Shown: in pieces, positions 6,780-6,861 of the stretch | How the letters are laid out: each line of letters opens with the position of its first letter | How positions within the stretch are numbered: position 1 is the stretch's first letter | Source: Nocardioides sp. | GTDB lineage: Bacteria; Actinomycetota; Actinomycetes; Propionibacteriales; Nocardioidaceae | DNA: 6,861 nt | Reading direction: 5' to 3' | NCBI GenBank assembly: GCA_023252065.1 | Contig: JAHEXO010000123.1 | Location: 1-6,861 of the forward strand | The notes under the pieces: generated by a model | Databases searched by the model: none | Seen by the model: only the letters and a program-made list of their open reading frames with translations | Told to the model about the DNA's origin: nothing | Program-made: the position numbers and the translations under genes

Positions 6780-6861
6780 CTCAGGTCGGCGAGCACGGCG
6801 TCCGCGGCTCGTTGCCCACTGACCAGGGCACCCTGGATCGAGCCGGTGTCGCGGTGGTCGC
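6776..6861 (-). CDS. C-terminal tail of an FAD-dependent oxidoreductase (amine oxidase/phytoene desaturase-like), cut by window edge
   Basis: Only the last 27 residues are visible. They begin DHRDTGS and continue as GSIQGALVSGQRAADAV before ending DLR. This matches the C-terminal FAD-binding motif of amine oxidase-like and phytoene desaturase-like flavoproteins, where a glycine and small residues contact the flavin and the helix with SGxRAA closes the protein. The frame is chosen because this motif appears in it and because its TGA overlaps the membrane-protein GTG as GTGA. Substrate cannot be told from this fragment. Confidence 0.7.
   Translation of the reverse strand, partial: DHRDTGSIQGALVSGQRAADAVLADLR

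Noticed and set aside
1..6861. CRISPR array, tRNA or rRNA genes, insertion sequences, attachment sites
   Set aside because: No regularly spaced repeats, RNA gene signatures, transposase motifs or terminal inverted repeats were seen, and genes fill nearly the whole window.

Overview
The window is very GC-rich, with tightly packed genes, all on the minus strand, many GTG starts and four-base stop/start overlaps. This style and the gene content point to a high-GC actinobacterium. A Nocardioides-like genus would fit, but the genus is a guess.

Reading in the direction of transcription (from high to low coordinates), the window has two parts. The first (6861 to 5324) holds the C-terminal tail of a flavin-dependent oxidoreductase, a small four-helix membrane protein of unknown function, and a Gfo/Idh/MocA-family oxidoreductase. 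A gap of about 100 bases (5222 to 5323) follows, with a small hairpin at the oxidoreductase stop codon and an AGGAG motif near its far end. The second part (5221 to 1) is an uninterrupted, fully overlapping run: a possible 16-residue leader ORF, a UbiA-type prenyltransferase, a geranylgeranyl-reductase-family flavoprotein, a type III polyketide synthase, an ICMT-family methyltransferase, a second flavoprotein, and a type I isopentenyl-diphosphate isomerase (idi) cut by the window edge.

The second part reads as a pathway for a prenylated phenolic lipid. By analogy with the srsABC genes of Streptomyces griseus and the agq cluster of Actinoplanes missouriensis (alkyl-O-dihydrogeranyl-methoxyhydroquinones), the type III synthase would build a 5-alkylresorcinol or related ring from a fatty acyl starter and malonyl-CoA. 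The methyltransferase would O-methylate it and the flavoprotein next to it would hydroxylate it to a methoxyhydroquinone/quinone. UbiA would attach an isoprenoid chain and the reductase would saturate double bonds in that chain. Idi would balance IPP and DMAPP for the prenyl donor. The product assignment is inference from gene content; the enzyme families are seen directly in the motifs.

The general cluster type is known. The features that look least ordinary are idi placed inside the coupled operon, the leader ORF whose stop overlaps the UbiA start, two flavoproteins sharing a KACG-type motif, and the unassigned histidine-containing membrane protein next to a flavoprotein.
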